Source: Streptomyces sp. NBC_00490 (lineage in GTDB: Bacteria > Actinomycetota > Actinomycetes > Streptomycetales > Streptomycetaceae). From it: a stretch of 64,000 bases of DNA. The stretch is from positions 6,014,001-6,078,000 of the forward strand of contig NZ_CP107869.1 of the NCBI RefSeq assembly GCF_036013645.1, in the 5' to 3' direction. The stretch's first letter is position 1. Each line of letters begins with the position of its first letter. The notes beneath the pieces were generated by a model that was given only the letters and a program-made list of their open reading frames with translations, made no database searches and was not told the DNA's origin. Shown here in pieces: positions 62,591-64,000 of this stretch. The translations under genes and the position numbers were made by a program.

Positions 62591-62628
62591 CCGAAGAGCG
62601 ATCATCCATCCGGGTGGTCGCTCTTCGG
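62591..62628 (+). terminator. Hairpin after rplL
   Basis: CCGAAGAGCGA pairs perfectly with TCGCTCTTCGG, loop of 16 nt. No T-tract follows, so it may attenuate instead of ending all transcription into rpoB, or act as an RNA processing site. Confidence 0.7.
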
Positions 62629-62933
62629 CGTTCCCGGGGGCGTCGTGGCGGCTGCCTTGCGACCGTGGTCGTGGGGAGTATGGTGATCTTCGTCGTGCCC
62701 CTTGAGCGCCCCTGGTGGCAGGCCAGAGGCAGACCGCAAGTGACGAGCGCAGCACCCGGTTTGGGCAAGACAGGCCTTGACGAACCGCACGCGGCGCGCA
62801 ATTCTCAGGACGCGTCGCCAGAACGGTCCGAATCCGAGGCATGGATCGGCGACGAAGAGGGCAGTATCAACGTGCGTTGAGGGCGAGCGTGCCGAAGGCG
62901 TTGAGGACAACGAGGGTCACAGAAAATCGGGGC

Positions 62934-62962
62934 TGGACATCAGTGCGCCATGTGGCTACACT
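62934..62962 (+). promoter_or_regulatory. rpoB promoter
   Basis: TGGACA, a 17-bp spacer and TACACT: a good vegetative (HrdB-type) promoter. It lies 186 bp before the rpoB start codon, so rpoB can be transcribed apart from rplJL. Confidence 0.75.
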
Positions 62963-63147
62963 GACCCTTTGCGCTGCCTGTTAGCTGCCCCCTGCCCGTC
63001 ACCAGGGGTCTGCCCTCGCCTCAGCATCGATGATCAGAACTTCTCTGACCTGGCCGAAAAGCCGGATCAAGGGGTCCCTGTCTCTTCGGGTGCAGGAGTG
63101 GGACCGGTACGCGCGTAGTGAGTCCGAGCCCTCGGAAGGACCCCCTC

Positions 63148-64000
63148 TTGGCCGCCTCGCGCACTGCCTCGAACGCGAATACGAACAATGGCGCCAGCAC
63201 TGCCCCGCTGCGCATCTCTTTTGCAAAGATCAAGGAGCCTCTCGAGGTTCCCAACCTGCTCGCGCTGCAGACCGAGAGCTTTGACTGGCTGCTCGGGAAC
63301 ACCGCCTGGCAGAGTCGGGTCGAGGAGGCTCTGGAGTCAGGTCAGGACGTCCCCACCAAGTCCGGTCTGGAGGAGATCTTCGAGGAGATCTCTCCGATCG
63401 AGGACTTCTCCGGGTCGATGTCGCTGACATTCCGCGACCACCGCTTCGAGCCGCCGAAGAACAGCATCGACGAGTGCAAGGACCGCGACTTCACGTACGC
63501 GGCCCCGCTCTTCGTGACGGCAGAGTTCACGAACAACGAGACCGGCGAGATCAAGTCCCAGACGGTCTTCATGGGCGATTTCCCGCTCATGACCCACAAG
63601 GGCACCTTCGTCATCAACGGCACCGAGCGTGTCGTGGTGTCGCAGCTGGTCCGTTCGCCGGGTGTCTACTTCGACTCCTCCATCGACAAGACGTCCGACA
63701 AGGACATCTTCTCGGCCAAGATCATCCCGTCCCGGGGTGCCTGGCTGGAGATGGAGATCGACAAGCGCGACATGGTCGGTGTGCGCATCGACCGCAAGCG
63801 CAAGCAGTCCGTGACCGTCCTCCTCAAGGCTCTCGGTTGGACCACCGAGCAGATCCTCGAGGAGTTCGGCGAGTACGAGTCCATGCGCGCCACCCTGGAG
63901 AAGGACCACACCCAGGGCCAGGACGACGCGCTGCTCGACATCTACCGCAAGCTGCGTCCGGGCGAGCCGCCCACGCGCGAGGCCGCGCAGACGCTTCTGG
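63148..64000 (+). CDS. rpoB: DNA-directed RNA polymerase subunit beta, N-terminal part
   Basis: The first 284 codons of the RNA polymerase beta subunit; it runs off the right edge. The start is a TTG at 63148 behind GGAAGGA, giving [20 protein letters not shown], then [20 protein letters not shown] and [10 protein letters not shown]. Beta protrusion and lobe segments follow ([64 protein letters not shown]). The rifampicin region lies beyond the window. Because of the TTG start, a search limited to ATG and GTG would miss the gene start here. Confidence 0.97.
   Translation, partial: MAASRTASNANTNNGASTAPLRISFAKIKEPLEVPNLLALQTESFDWLLGNTAWQSRVEEALESGQDVPTKSGLEEIFEEISPIEDFSGSMSLTFRDHRFEPPKNSIDECKDRDFTYAAPLFVTAEFTNNETGEIKSQTVFMGDFPLMTHKGTFVINGTERVVVSQLVRSPGVYFDSSIDKTSDKDIFSAKIIPSRGAWLEMEIDKRDMVGVRIDRKRKQSVTVLLKALGWTTEQILEEFGEYESMRATLEKDHTQGQDDALLDIYRKLRPGEPPTREAAQTLL

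Larger units (their letters stand above)
62524..63147. other. rplL-rpoB intergenic region and rpoB leader
   Basis: A 624-bp gap. It starts with the rplL terminator hairpin (62591-62628) and contains the rpoB promoter (62934-62962), leaving a 5' leader of about 180 nt. An open frame at 62614-62880 crosses the hairpin, has no ribosome binding site and no familiar sequence, so it is not called. Confidence 0.7.

Noticed and set aside
62614..62880. Open frame of 88 codons in the rplL-rpoB gap
   Set aside because: It crosses the rplL hairpin, has no ribosome binding site and no recognisable sequence. The region functions as the rpoB leader and promoter.

Overview
The window is about 72% GC chromosomal DNA from a Streptomyces. 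The evidence is strong third-position GC bias, GTG and TTG starts, rare TTA codons, an actinobacterial rplL-rpoB junction, and a gene order I recognise as the core region of the Streptomyces chromosome running from a menaquinone-type polyprenyl synthase through a second nuo cluster to the secE-nusG-rplKA-rplJL-rpoB block. No rRNA, intact insertion sequence, prophage or CRISPR array was seen.

Layout. 1-8.7 kb: the end of a HAD phosphatase; a secreted lytic transglycosylase behind a ydaO-type c-di-AMP riboswitch; a gene relic; a polyprenyl diphosphate synthase; a CHRD/DUF3455 secreted protein; a LolA-like protein with an ABC exporter; a flavodoxin-fold reductase; and a P-loop-like DUF6668 protein divergent from a large repeat/TPR protein. 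11-19 kb: an SGAP-type aminopeptidase, two HxlR regulators each beside a divergent target (a TTA-containing MFS pump and an NmrA-type reductase), RarD, and a tandem duplication of a two-gene module (DUF6082 protein plus a small conserved protein), one copy carrying a TTA codon.

19-38 kb is the energy block: korBA (2-oxoacid:ferredoxin oxidoreductase), a LuxR-type response regulator with two paralogous histidine kinases, and a ten-gene nuoABCHIJKLMN operon with no nuoD, E, F or G. Five of its subunits carry low-complexity C-terminal tails. htpX and a yccF gene follow. A plausible reading, not proven here, is that reduced ferredoxin from KorAB feeds this partial complex I, with the three signalling genes controlling one or both.

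38-47 kb is a less conserved stretch: an APC permease, a GlsB-type membrane protein, YajQ, tRNA-Tyr, several small unknown genes, and at least three decayed genes around a 10 x 8-bp tandem repeat. 47-56 kb: tRNA-Thr, tRNA-Met, rpmG, hadAB-like dehydratase genes, a TetR/MFS pair sharing operators, REP-like repeats and a large hairpin, murB, an adenosine deaminase family gene and an aspartate aminotransferase. 56-64 kb: tRNA-Trp, secE, nusG, rplK, rplA, two paralogous lipoproteins, the L10 leader with rplJ and rplL, and the start of rpoB. Strong intrinsic terminators separate most units.
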